Source: Tessaracoccus massiliensis (lineage in GTDB: Bacteria; Actinomycetota; Actinomycetes; Propionibacteriales; Propionibacteriaceae). From it: a DNA stretch of 64,000 nucleotides. Every line of letters begins with the position of its first letter. Positions within the stretch are counted from its first letter, which is position 1. The stretch is taken from positions 952,129 to 1,016,128 of the forward strand of contig NZ_LN623543.1 in the NCBI RefSeq assembly GCF_000826065.2, given 5' to 3'. A program made the position numbers and the translations under genes. The notes beneath the pieces were generated by a model that made no database searches, had not been told where the DNA came from, and was given only the letters and a program-made list of their open reading frames with translations. This document shows positions 42,665 to 50,223 of the stretch, in pieces.

Positions 42665-43088
42665 CGCCTGCCTCCTCCGGGCGGGTGTGCATCAGGGTGG
42701 AGCGGGCCTCACAGACGGCCTCGCCGTCGACCGTGAGGTCGGCCAGCACAGTGATCATCTCCAGCGGACCCCGGTTGCGGACCTTCTCGATGCTCAGTTC
42801 GGCGACCACCGCGTCGCCGGGGCGCAGCGGGCGGCGGAAGGTGAAGTTCTGATCCGTGTGCATGGTGCGGTTGAGGGCCAGGCCGAGCTCCGCGTCGTCG
42901 AACAACGCGCCCCAGGCCTGCGCCGCGATGACGGCCGCGAAGGTGGGCGGCGCGATGGGATCAGCGCCGGTGTAGGCGGGGTTGTCGTCCCGCACCGCCC
43001 AGGCGAACTCGGCGATCTTGGCGCGGCTGACCACGTACGGCGGGGCGGCCGGATAGCGGCGGCCCACGTGTTCGGCGGAAATCGGCAT
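42657..43088 (-). CDS. Hot-dog hydratase partner subunit (HadA-type, FAS1_DH-like)
   Basis: 143 residues starting MPISAEHVGRRYPAAPPYVVS. FAWAVRDDNPAYTG, APPTFAAVIAAQAW and MHTDQNFTFRRPLRPGDAV follow the FAS1 dehydratase-like family. The catalytic His of the partner family is absent, so it should act as the substrate-binding half of a heterodimer with the HadB-type neighbour. Confidence 0.87.
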   Translation of the reverse strand: MPISAEHVGRRYPAAPPYVVSRAKIAEFAWAVRDDNPAYTGADPIAPPTFAAVIAAQAWGALFDDAELGLALNRTMHTDQNFTFRRPLRPGDAVVAELSIEKVRNRGPLEMITVLADLTVDGEAVCEARSTLMHTRPEEAGDE

Positions 43089-43118
43089 GGCGACGATGCT
43101 ACCCCGAGCCACGAGAAA

Positions 43119-43141
43119 GGCCGCCTCGGAGTGAGGCGGCC
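43119..43141 (-). terminator. Terminator of the tRNA-rpmG transcript
   Basis: GGCCGCCTC (43119-43127) pairs with GAGGCGGCC (43133-43141) across a 5-nt loop and on the minus strand is followed by TTTCTCG. It lies 35 nt past the rpmG stop. Confidence 0.8.
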
Positions 43142-43175
43142 CTTGAGGCTCTCGTTGCGGCTCAGCGGGTGCTGA

Positions 43176-43346
43176 TCAGCGGGTCTCGCGGTGCGTCTGG
43201 TGCGTGCGGCAACGCGGGCAGAACTTCTTGAGGTCGAGACGATCCGGCGTGTTACGACGGTTCTTCTTCGTCACGTAGTTGCGCTCCTTGCACTCGGTGC
43301 AGGCGAGCGTGATGATCGGACGGACGTCCCCGGACTTCTTGGCCAT
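43176..43346 (-). CDS. rpmG: 50S ribosomal protein L33
   Basis: 56 residues. [20 protein letters not shown], then [19 protein letters not shown]; the two CxxC pairs mark the zinc-containing (C+) type. It is transcribed with the two tRNAs upstream. Confidence 0.97.
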   Translation of the reverse strand: MAKKSGDVRPIITLACTECKERNYVTKKNRRNTPDRLDLKKFCPRCRTHQTHRETR

Positions 43347-43384
43347 GATCTTCCTTAGCTTGCGCTTGTGTTGACTCTCAGTGG

Positions 43385-43457
43385 TGACGAGGGCGGGAAT
43401 CGAACCCGCGACACAGCGATTATGAGCCGCTTGCTCTACCGACTGAGCTACCCCGTC
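43385..43457 (-). tRNA. tRNA-Met (CAT), elongator type
   Basis: A 73-nt minus-strand cloverleaf. Acceptor GACGGGG pairs with CCTCGTC; the D-arm is AGCTCAGTCGGTAGAGC, the anticodon loop CTCATAA carries CAT, and the T-arm GCGGGTTCGATTCCCGC is canonical. The first base pair is intact, so it is not an initiator tRNA. It lies between rpmG and tRNA-Thr. Confidence 0.95.
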
Positions 43458-43493
43458 AGGAGTTCTCGCCCTGGTGGAGCAGGGCAAGAACAG

Positions 43494-43566
43494 AGCCCCC
43501 AAGCGGAATCGAACCGCTGACCTTCTCCTTACCATGGAGACGCTCTACCGACTGAGCTATAGGGGC
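43494..43566 (-). tRNA. tRNA-Thr (GGT)
   Basis: A 73-nt minus-strand cloverleaf with acceptor GCCCCTA pairing to TGGGGGC, D-arm AGCTCAGTCGGTAGAGC, anticodon stem TCTCC/GGAGA around ATGGTAA (anticodon GGT), and T-arm AGCGGTTCGATTCCGCT. First gene of the tRNA-Thr-tRNA-Met-rpmG transcript. Confidence 0.95.
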
Positions 43567-43579
43567 TAGCCGACGACCA

Positions 43580-43609
43580 AATATAGACCACAGATTTCCC
43601 AGAGCACAA
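43580..43609 (-). promoter_or_regulatory. Promoter of tRNA-Thr-tRNA-Met-rpmG
   Basis: TTGTGC (43604-43609) and TATATT (43580-43585) are spaced 18 bp on the minus strand. Coding similarity of the divergent putP relic begins almost directly beyond the -35 box. Confidence 0.65.
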
Positions 43610-43617
43610 ATCGGGGT

Positions 43618-44991
43618 GTGGCGCCCACCGTCGCGGCGTTGTCCGCAGGCGCCTCCGACATGTCCGGCTGGCTGATGATGGGCCTGCCCGGAGCGCTATA
43701 CGCGGCGGGCCTGTTCCAGGCCTGGATCGCGATCGGCCTGACCATCGGCGCGTGGCTCAACTGGCTGCTGGTCGCGCCGCGCCTGCGCAGCTACACCGAG
43801 GTCGCGGGCAACTCCATCACGATCCCGTCGTTCTTCCAGAACCGGTTCAAGCACAACTCGCGCGTCATGCGGATCGCCGCCGGCGCGATCATCCTGGTGT
43901 TCTTCACCTTCTACGTCTCCTCCATGATGGTGGCAGCGGGCAAGTTCATGGAGTCAACGTTCAACCAGCCCTACCTGGTGGGCATGCTCGCCGTCTCCGC
44001 CGTCGTGGTCATCTACACCCTGTTCGGCGGCTTCCTCGGCGCCAGCTACACCGACGTGGCCCAAGGCACGCTGATGCTGCTGGCACTGCTCGTGGTGCCC
44101 GTCGTCGCACTGTTCGCCGTGGGTGGCTTCGACGACGTGATCGAGGGCATCCGCGCCGTCGAGGCCGTGGATGGTCAGGCTCGCTTGAGCCTCACCGCCG
44201 GCGGCACACTCGTCGGCGGAATCTCCGCCGCCGCATGGGGGCTCGGCTACTTCGGGCAGCCGCACATCATCGTGCGCTTCATGGCCATCCGCTCGGCCCG
44301 TGAGACCAAGGTCGCCCGGCGCATCGGCATCGCCTGGATGATCCTGGGGCTGCTCGGCGCCTGCGCCTCCGCCCTCGTCGGCATCGCCTACTTCAACCAG
44401 CACCCCAACGATTTCGTGACCAACGACTCGGAGCAGGTTTTCCTGGTGCTCTCCTCGGAGATGTTCCACCCGTTCCTCGCCGGCCTGGTGCTCGCCTCCG
44501 TCCTGGCGGCCATCATGTCCACGCTGTCGTCGCAGCTGATCGTGTGCTCGTCGGCGGTCATCGAGGACCTGTACAAGCTCTTCACGAAGCGCTCGCTGAC
44601 CAAGCGCCAGGAGGTCATCGCCGGTCGGCTGGGCGTCCTCATCGTCTCCGTCGTGGCCATCCTGCTGGCCCTCAACGACGAGAACCCGGCGGTGCTCGCC
44701 CTGGTCGCGTTCGCGTGGGCGGGCTTCGGCGCCAGCTTCGGCCCGACGATTATCCTGAGCCTGTTCTGGAGGCGCCTCACCTCGCAGGGCGCGCTGTGGG
44801 GCATGGTCAGCGGCGCCGTCGTGGCGTTCATCTGGGGCCAGACACCGGCGCTGAGCGGCATGCTCTACGAGATCGTGCCCGGCTTCCTGGCCAACCTCAT
44901 CGTGGCCGTGGCCGTGTCGCTGGCGACGGCTCCCCCGTCGGCCGCGGTGGTCGCGGAGTTCGAGGAAGCCGTCGCGGCGTCGAAGGCCTGA
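43618..44991 (+). pseudogene. putP: 5'-truncated sodium/proline symporter
   Basis: The frame encodes 457 residues that match PutP from its second membrane helix onward: VAALSAGASDMSGWLMMGLPGA, with the sodium-site residues, and MSTLSSQLIVCSSAVIEDLYK for helix 9. About 45-55 residues that carry helix 1 and its cytoplasmic loop in intact PutP are missing. The GTG at 43618 has no Shine-Dalgarno, and the upstream 50 bp are the tRNA-Thr promoter on the other strand, which leaves no room for a putP promoter. The rest is intact without frameshift, which suggests a recent deletion or rearrangement. Its stop abuts the deoD stop. A functional shortened product is possible but unlikely. Confidence 0.75.
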
Positions 44992-45702
44992 TCAGGCGTT
45001 GAGGCCGGCCACCGCGGCTTGGAGCGAATCGGCGAACATCGTCTCGCGCTCCTCCGCGGTGAGGTCGGCAGAGCCGTCCTTGAGGTGGTCCGAGACGGTC
45101 AACACGGTGAGGGCCTCCTTGCCGTGCGCGGCTGCGCAGGCGTACAGGCCCGCGGCTTCCATCTCCACGCCGAGCGTGCCCAGGCGGTCGAGCGCGGGGA
45201 CGATGTCGGTGCGTGCCGAGTAGAAGAAGTCGCTGCTGTAGACGGATCCGACGTGCACCGTGCGGCCGGTGCCGCGGGCCTGCTCGACGGCGGCACGCAG
45301 CATGTCGTAGCTGGCGGCCGGCGCCAGGGTGAGACCCGGCACGTCGATGGTGGCCACCGCGGAGTTGGTGTGCGCCGAGACGGCCACGATGACGTCCTTG
45401 ACCTTGACCTTCGACGAGATGCCACCGCAGGTGCCGACGCGGCAGATCCGTTCCACGCCGTACTGCGAGAACAACTCGGTGGCGTAGATGGACAGCGAGG
45501 GGATGCCCATGCCGGAGGCCATCGCCGTCATCGGGACGCCGTCGAACGTGCCGGTCCAGGCGCCGATGCCACGCACGTCGGAGACGAGCTTGACGCCGTC
45601 CATGTACTCCTTCGCGATGCGCTCGGCGCGCTTCGGGTCGCCGGGCATGAGGACGAGGGGGGCGATGTCGCCGGGTTCGGCGGCGATGTGGGGGGTGGCC
45701 AT
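44992..45702 (-). CDS. deoD: Purine-nucleoside phosphorylase, DeoD type
   Basis: 236 residues of the hexameric high-molecular-mass class. MPGDPKRAERIAKEYM binds phosphate, RVGTCGGIS follows, and GVEMEAAGLYACAAAHG carries the ribose-binding Glu residues; the base-binding Asp is in TVSDHLKDG. It phosphorolyses purine (deoxy)nucleosides. It is convergent with the truncated putP, with adjacent stop codons, and is a single-gene transcript from a promoter near tRNA-Tyr. Confidence 0.95.
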   Translation of the reverse strand: MATPHIAAEPGDIAPLVLMPGDPKRAERIAKEYMDGVKLVSDVRGIGAWTGTFDGVPMTAMASGMGIPSLSIYATELFSQYGVERICRVGTCGGISSKVKVKDVIVAVSAHTNSAVATIDVPGLTLAPAASYDMLRAAVEQARGTGRTVHVGSVYSSDFFYSARTDIVPALDRLGTLGVEMEAAGLYACAAAHGKEALTVLTVSDHLKDGSADLTAEERETMFADSLQAAVAGLNA

Positions 45703-45757
45703 CGTCGGGCACCTTTCCGTTGGGGGCTACGGGCACAGACTATGTCCCTGACATGAT

Positions 45758-45790
45758 CAAGGCCCCGAATCAATCCGATTCGGGGCCTTG
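45758..45790 (-). terminator. Terminator of tRNA-Tyr
   Basis: CAAGGCCCCGAAT (45758-45770) and ATTCGGGGCCTTG (45778-45790) form a perfect 13-bp stem with a 7-nt loop, just 3' of tRNA-Tyr. The T tract is weak. Confidence 0.65.
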
Positions 45791-45792
45791 AG

Positions 45793-45874
45793 TGGCAGGT
45801 GTTGGATTCGAACCAACGTAGGCTACGCCGACGGTTTTACAGACCGCTCCCTTTGGCCACTCGGGCAACCTGCC
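45793..45874 (-). tRNA. tRNA-Tyr (GTA)
   Basis: An 82-nt class II tRNA on the minus strand. Acceptor GGCAGGT pairs with ACCTGCC and the discriminator is A. The anticodon loop CTGTAAA carries GTA, a long variable arm (GTCGGCGTAGCCTAC) follows, and the T-arm TTGGTTCGAATCCAA is canonical. A hairpin terminator abuts its 3' end. Confidence 0.95.
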
Positions 45875-45987
45875 GTTGCCGGGAACTCCCAGCGACGCAC
45901 AACTGTAGCAGCAGGAATCCACTGGCGGCAAAGCGGTCGCACTAAGGTTGGCTGCACATGTGATACCCGCACCACACAGGAGAAGTC

Positions 45988-46479
45988 ATGGCTGCAGATA
46001 GCTCGTTCGACGTCGTCAGCAAGGTGGACCGCCAGGAGGTCGACAACGCCCTCAACCAGGCCGCCAAGGAGGTGGGCCAGCGCTTCGACTTCAAGGGCGT
46101 CGACGCGAAGATCGCATGGTCCGGCGAGTTCATCGAGATGGAGGCCAACTCCGAGGAACGCGTCAAGGCCGTGCTGGATGTGTTCCAGACGAAGCTGCTG
46201 CGTCGCGGCATCAGCCTCAAGGCCCTCGACGCCGGCGAGCCCCGCGTCAGCGGCAAGCTGTGGAAGATCACGGCGAGCACCAAGCAGGGCATCAAGCAGG
46301 AGGACGCGAAGAAGATCTCCAAGCTGATCCGCGACGAGGGGCCCAAGGGCGTCAAGACCCAGATCCAGGGCGACGAGCTGCGCATCTCGTCGAAGAAGCG
46401 CGACGACCTCCAAGCGGTCCAGAAGATGATCAAGGAGGCGGACTACGACTTCGCCGTCCAGTTCGTCAACTACCGTTGA
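45988..46479 (+). CDS. YajQ-family nucleotide-binding protein
   Basis: 163 residues with a good AGGAG site. [27 protein letters not shown] and [18 protein letters not shown] are YajQ signatures; the fold has two RRM-like halves. Family members bind nucleotides, and one Xanthomonas homologue binds cyclic di-GMP. The role here is unknown. It is followed by a 40-nt palindrome and exonuclease III on the same strand. Confidence 0.93.
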   Translation: MAADSSFDVVSKVDRQEVDNALNQAAKEVGQRFDFKGVDAKIAWSGEFIEMEANSEERVKAVLDVFQTKLLRRGISLKALDAGEPRVSGKLWKITASTKQGIKQEDAKKISKLIRDEGPKGVKTQIQGDELRISSKKRDDLQAVQKMIKEADYDFAVQFVNYR

Positions 46480-46487
46480 GCCGTTAA

Positions 46488-46527
46488 CTGAAGGGTTTGG
46501 TACCGAGTACGGTTCCAAACCCTTCAG
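46488..46527 (+). other. 40-nt near-perfect palindrome between YajQ gene and xth
   Basis: CTGAAGGGTTTGG (46488-46500) and CCAAACCCTTCAG (46515-46527) are exact complements, and inside them ACCG-AGTA-CGGT pairs too, leaving only one T/T mismatch and a 4-nt loop. No T run follows, and the next gene starts 16 nt later. It could be a terminator for the YajQ gene, a leader hairpin, or an operator. Confidence 0.75.
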
Positions 46528-46542
46528 CTAAGCTCCAGCACC

Positions 46543-47436
46543 ATGCGTATCGGGACCCACAATGTCAATGGCATCCGCGCGGCCCTGCGGCGCGGCTATC
46601 GGGAGTTCTGGGATCAGACCGACGCCGACGTCGTCGCTCTTCAGGAGGTGCGCTGCCGCGTCGCCGATCTGCCGCTGGAGGCGTTCCACGGCTACCACGT
46701 CACGCTCGACGCAGGCACGCTCGCCGGGCGCAACGGCGTGGCGCTCCTCACGAGGGAGAAACCGGTCCACATCCGGGCGCTGTCCAGGGTCGTGACCACC
46801 ATCTCGCCCGACGGCACGCTCGAGGACGTCGACTCCGAGCGCATCGTGAGTCGCGACCTGGCGCCCTTCTCCGGCGAGGGTCGCTACGTCGAGGCGGACC
46901 TCGCCGACGCCCCGCTGCGGGTGGCGTCGCTGTATCTCCCCAAGGGCGCCGCCTGGCCCTACGAGGAGGGCTCGGAGGCCAAGTACCAGCGCAAGATGCG
47001 CTTCATGCGCGGCCTCGCCCGCGTGCTCACCGCGTCGCGCCGCGAGGCCGCCGCGCAGGGCAGGGAGTTCCTGGTGGTGGGTGACTTCAACATCGCCCAC
47101 ACCAAGCAGGACCTGAAGAACTGGCGCACCAACCAGAAGTCCGAGGGCTTCCTCCCCGAGGAACGCGACTGGTTCAGCTCGGTGCTCAGCCCCCGCTCGC
47201 TCGTCGACGTGGTGCGCCGGCTCCATCCGGACGCCGACGGCCCGTACAGCTGGTGGAGTTGGCGCGGCCAGGCGTGGGCCAACGACGCCGGCTGGCGCAT
47301 CGACTACCACCTCGCCTCGCCGGGGCTCGCCCAGCGCGCGACCCGGGCATGGGTGGGCCGTGAGGAGACCTACGACGGCCGGATCAGCGACCACTCCCCC
47401 GTCCTCGTCGACTACGACGCGGCGCCCCAGGGCTAG
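46543..47436 (+). CDS. Exodeoxyribonuclease III (AP endonuclease)
   Basis: 297 residues. MRIGTHNVNGIRAAL and VVALQEVR carry the metal-binding Asn and Glu, LYLPKGA the catalytic Tyr region, VVGDFNIAHTKQDLKNW the Asp/Asn pair, and RIDYHLAS plus RISDHSPVLVDY the catalytic Asp and His. It repairs abasic sites in DNA. It is longer than minimal family members because of an insertion after residue 85. Good match to actinobacterial xth genes. Confidence 0.94.
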   Translation: MRIGTHNVNGIRAALRRGYREFWDQTDADVVALQEVRCRVADLPLEAFHGYHVTLDAGTLAGRNGVALLTREKPVHIRALSRVVTTISPDGTLEDVDSERIVSRDLAPFSGEGRYVEADLADAPLRVASLYLPKGAAWPYEEGSEAKYQRKMRFMRGLARVLTASRREAAAQGREFLVVGDFNIAHTKQDLKNWRTNQKSEGFLPEERDWFSSVLSPRSLVDVVRRLHPDADGPYSWWSWRGQAWANDAGWRIDYHLASPGLAQRATRAWVGREETYDGRISDHSPVLVDYDAAPQG

Positions 47437-47513
47437 ACAAGGCCCGGCTTCGAGGAGGGGCCGGGGTCGGGGGAACCCACCCGGTGCACTTCAGGTGCCA
47501 GATACGATGCAGC

Positions 47514-47551
47514 GGTTTCGACAGCGCTCGTAGAACTCGCGGGCTCAACCA
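47514..47551 (+). repeat. Dispersed 38-bp extragenic repeat, copy E
   Basis: It runs from GGTTTCGACAGCGCTCGTAG to GGGCTCAACCA. It overlaps the stop of the MptB-like gene by 7 nt and shares flanking GATGCAGC with copy C (GGCTGCAGC). Confidence 0.85.
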
Positions 47552-49032
47552 GCGGCGGTGTGGGTGTCGTCGGCGGGTTGGCTGAGCTCGTGGGTATGCA
47601 CGGCCCAGTAGATGGCGCCGAACAGGATCAGCACCATCATCCACATGCCGTTGCGGATGCCGAAGTTCATGGCGTTGAAGCCCAGGAGGATCACCGTGGC
47701 GACGATCGCCCAACGCAGGGCACGCGCCGACGGGCGGGTCACCGGGAGCAGCACCGCGCCCCACAGCAGGTACCAGGAGTGGATGGCCGGCGCGCAGAAC
47801 GCGAACCACAGGAACGAATAGCTGACGAAGTGCAGCGGCCGCTTCCCCAGGTGCTTCAACGCGATCAGCCCGATGCCCAGCACCGCGGCGATGGCACCCA
47901 GGCCGCGGAAGACGGAGATCACTGCGCGGCCGGTGGGATCCAGCCCAGTCCAGGTCACGGGGTACTGCACGATGAACCCCACCACCGTGAACGGCGAAAC
48001 CGTATCGACCATGCCGGGCACGTTGACGGCGTTGATCCAGCCGAAGCCCAGCCCGGTGGAGAGGGACACGCCGGCGAACACCACCACGGACAGTGCCAGC
48101 GACACCGTCGCCTTCAGCACCGCGCCCACCGTCGGCCGCCACCGCCAGGACGCCCACGGGCGCACCAGGAACGGCAGAGCCACCGCGACGAGGAAAGCGG
48201 GCTGCTTGACGGCTGCGGCCAGGCCCACCACCAGCGCACCCAGCCACCAGTGCCGGAACCTGATCGTGAGCCAGATCCCCAGCAGCATCAGGCCCGTCAT
48301 CTGAGAGTCGTTGTGGGCGCCGCCGATGAAGTCGATCACCAGAATGGGGTTGAGCACCGCGAACCAACTGGCGGCGGCAGGGTCGACGCCCATCCAGCGG
48401 GCGATCCGGGGCACGGTGAAACCGATCAGCACCACGCCGATCAGCGCGGGCACCCGCATCAGCACCGCCGAGAGGTAGGGATCGAAGCCCGCGAAGCTCA
48501 CAGTGATGTGGCTCAGCCACAGCGACAGCGGCCCGTACGGCGCCGTCGTCTCCCGCCACACCCAGGCCACCTGGTCCGCGTAGTACCCGGGCAGGATGCC
48601 GGGGCCGACGGCGTACGGGTTGAGGTGGTTGTGGATCAGCCAGCCGTGCGCGGCGTAGGAGTAGGCGTCGTGCGAGAAGATCGGCGGCCCCACCAGCATG
48701 GGAGCGGAGATGATCGCCAGCACCGCCCAGTGGCGCAGCTGCGGCTGGCCCTTGGCCCGACGGCGGGCCGGGCGCAGCCGGAACCACGCCTCGAGCAACA
48801 GCATCAGCCCCAGCAGCGTGAGGATGGTGCCGATCCATCGGGTGGTGGGTCCGTCGATCCGCAGGGCGCGCAGCGCATCCCAGATGGGCGATGCCTGCGG
48901 TAGGTAGGCGGGGCTCAGTGAGCCCAGTAGGATGCCGAGGCTGCCGAGGAAGCCGAACCAGACGGCGCGCGTGCTGCCCGCCTGCCGGAGATCGGTCCAC
49001 GCGCGCCTGGCGACGTCACCCGCCGTCGGCAT
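47545..49032 (-). CDS. Polyprenol-phosphate-mannose-dependent alpha-1,6-mannosyltransferase (MptA/MptB-like GT-C)
   Basis: A 495-residue polytopic enzyme with about 12-13 helices. The first extracytoplasmic loop, SHDAYSYAAHGWLIHNHLNPYAVGPG, contains the catalytic Asp and is the hallmark of the MptA/MptB group. VKQPAFLVAVALPFLV and SWYLLWGAVLL also match. These enzymes build the alpha-1,6-mannan core of lipomannan-like lipoglycans. The start lies 17 nt inside the end of the orphan nuoI gene, so it is probably transcribed with the nuoBCI set. The last residues overlap the dispersed repeat. Confidence 0.88.
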   Translation of the reverse strand: MPTAGDVARRAWTDLRQAGSTRAVWFGFLGSLGILLGSLSPAYLPQASPIWDALRALRIDGPTTRWIGTILTLLGLMLLLEAWFRLRPARRRAKGQPQLRHWAVLAIISAPMLVGPPIFSHDAYSYAAHGWLIHNHLNPYAVGPGILPGYYADQVAWVWRETTAPYGPLSLWLSHITVSFAGFDPYLSAVLMRVPALIGVVLIGFTVPRIARWMGVDPAAASWFAVLNPILVIDFIGGAHNDSQMTGLMLLGIWLTIRFRHWWLGALVVGLAAAVKQPAFLVAVALPFLVRPWASWRWRPTVGAVLKATVSLALSVVVFAGVSLSTGLGFGWINAVNVPGMVDTVSPFTVVGFIVQYPVTWTGLDPTGRAVISVFRGLGAIAAVLGIGLIALKHLGKRPLHFVSYSFLWFAFCAPAIHSWYLLWGAVLLPVTRPSARALRWAIVATVILLGFNAMNFGIRNGMWMMVLILFGAIYWAVHTHELSQPADDTHTAAG

Positions 49033-49336
49033 CAGGGGCCAGTTGTTCGCGGTGGTGCAGCAGATCGGCCAGCCGGTCTGCCGAAGGCACGTGCGCGCCG
49101 CCCCACTCCAGCGCGTCGGTGGGGCACTGCTCGATGCAGACCCCGCAGTACATGCACAGCGCCCAGTCGATGGCGAACGTGTCGAGCACGTTGTGGGTGC
49201 GCGGCCGGGCGCCGGGCGCGGGCACCGTCTGTTCCTGGTGCGACGTCAGCGTGATGCACCACGTGGGGCATTCGCGCGCGCAGATCATGCAGGAGGTACA
49301 ACGCTCCTCGATGAGGTTGATGGAGCCGTGGATCAT
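49016..49336 (-). CDS. NuoI-like ferredoxin with two [4Fe-4S] clusters
   Basis: 106 residues, shorter than canonical NuoI. CTSCMICARECP and CMYCGVCIEQCP each ligate a [4Fe-4S] cluster. An insert of about 30 residues between them (TSHQEQTVPAPGARPRTHNVLDTFAIDWAL) matches the NuoI pattern. It overlaps nuoC by 4 nt and is the last gene of a compact B-C-I set. It should carry electrons in a complex I- or hydrogenase-related assembly. Confidence 0.82.
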   Translation of the reverse strand: MIHGSINLIEERCTSCMICARECPTWCITLTSHQEQTVPAPGARPRTHNVLDTFAIDWALCMYCGVCIEQCPTDALEWGGAHVPSADRLADLLHHREQLAPDADGG

Positions 49337-49785
49337 CGGGCGCCCTCCACCCCGGGCGGCAGCAGCTTGCGGCGGCCAGGCTCCGACGAGCCCGGCTCCA
49401 CCGCGCCCGGCCAGGGCTTGGCCTGGCGGGGCTCCAGCAGCACGTCCTTGCGCAGGGGGGCGCCGCCGGCGTGGTGGATCAACGGCCGGTTGTCCCCGCC
49501 GTCGAAGGTGACGCCGAAGAAATCGTGGGTCTGGCGCTGCAGCCAGGCGGCGCCGGGAAAGAGGTGTGCGATGTCCGGCAGCCGTGCGTCGCCGCGGGGG
49601 GTCCTGGTCACCAGATCCGCCCGCTCCCGGGTCTCCGGGTTCTCCAAAGTGAGGATCACCCGGATCTCGTCCGAGCGGCCGAACTCGTCGACCGCGGTGA
49701 GGTTGATCAGCAGGCGGAAGCCTGCGCGCTGCGCCGCGGCGACCTCACCGGCCCATTCCGCAGCGGGGATCTGGTATTCAGCCAC
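49333..49785 (-). CDS. NuoC-like 30-kDa subunit
   Basis: 150 residues from GTG 49785, which lies inside the end of the nuoB-like gene (8-nt overlap). FRLLINLTAVDEFG and AAWLQRQTHDFFGVTFDG are the NuoC signatures; the usual REVxDMFG motif is changed to RQTHDFFG. The tail (RQAKPWPGAVEPGSSEPGRRK) resembles NuoC C-termini. It is a structural subunit of the peripheral arm and has no redox centre. Confidence 0.8.
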   Translation of the reverse strand: MAEYQIPAAEWAGEVAAAQRAGFRLLINLTAVDEFGRSDEIRVILTLENPETRERADLVTRTPRGDARLPDIAHLFPGAAWLQRQTHDFFGVTFDGGDNRPLIHHAGGAPLRKDVLLEPRQAKPWPGAVEPGSSEPGRRKLLPPGVEGAR

Positions 49786-50164
49786 GCAGACCCGCCAGGT
49801 ACTCGTCGAGGGCCGACGGCGGGGGCGGGCAGCCGGCGATGAAGTGGTCCACCGGGACGAGTTCCTCGCCACCCTTCACGACGGCGTACGAATCCCAGTA
49901 CGGTCCGCCCACGCAGGCGCAGGCCCCGAACGCGACGACGGTGGCGCCCGGCACCTGGTCCAGCGCGTGCCGCACGGCCGGCACCATGGGCGCGGTGAGG
50001 GTGCCGGACAGCGTCACAACGACGCGGGCCCCGTCGGGGATCGACGCGGCGTCCACCTCGGGCCGTGCACCGGCCGCCGACTGCGACTCCAGCGCGCAGC
50101 AGGCCAGGGGAACGTCGACGACGAAGATCTCGCCGTCGTCGAACCAGTCACGTGCCTTGAGCAT
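49778..50164 (-). CDS. NuoB-like small subunit with N2-type cluster ligands
   Basis: 128 residues. The four Cys ligands expected for the N2 [4Fe-4S] cluster are present: the CC pair in LACCALES, Cys in GACACVGGPYWDSYAVVKG and Cys in GCPPPPSALDEYLAGL. NuoB normally passes electrons to quinone or to a hydrogenase active site together with NuoD. No nuoD, nuoA, nuoE-G or membrane-arm gene is nearby. The gene starts 60 nt from a divergent helicase. Confidence 0.85.
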   Translation of the reverse strand: MLKARDWFDDGEIFVVDVPLACCALESQSAAGARPEVDAASIPDGARVVVTLSGTLTAPMVPAVRHALDQVPGATVVAFGACACVGGPYWDSYAVVKGGEELVPVDHFIAGCPPPPSALDEYLAGLRG

Positions 50165-50223
50165 GCCCCAGAGTCTAGACCGCTCGGGGATTGTCAGCGT
50201 GGCCGACTAGACTCGCCCGAGCG

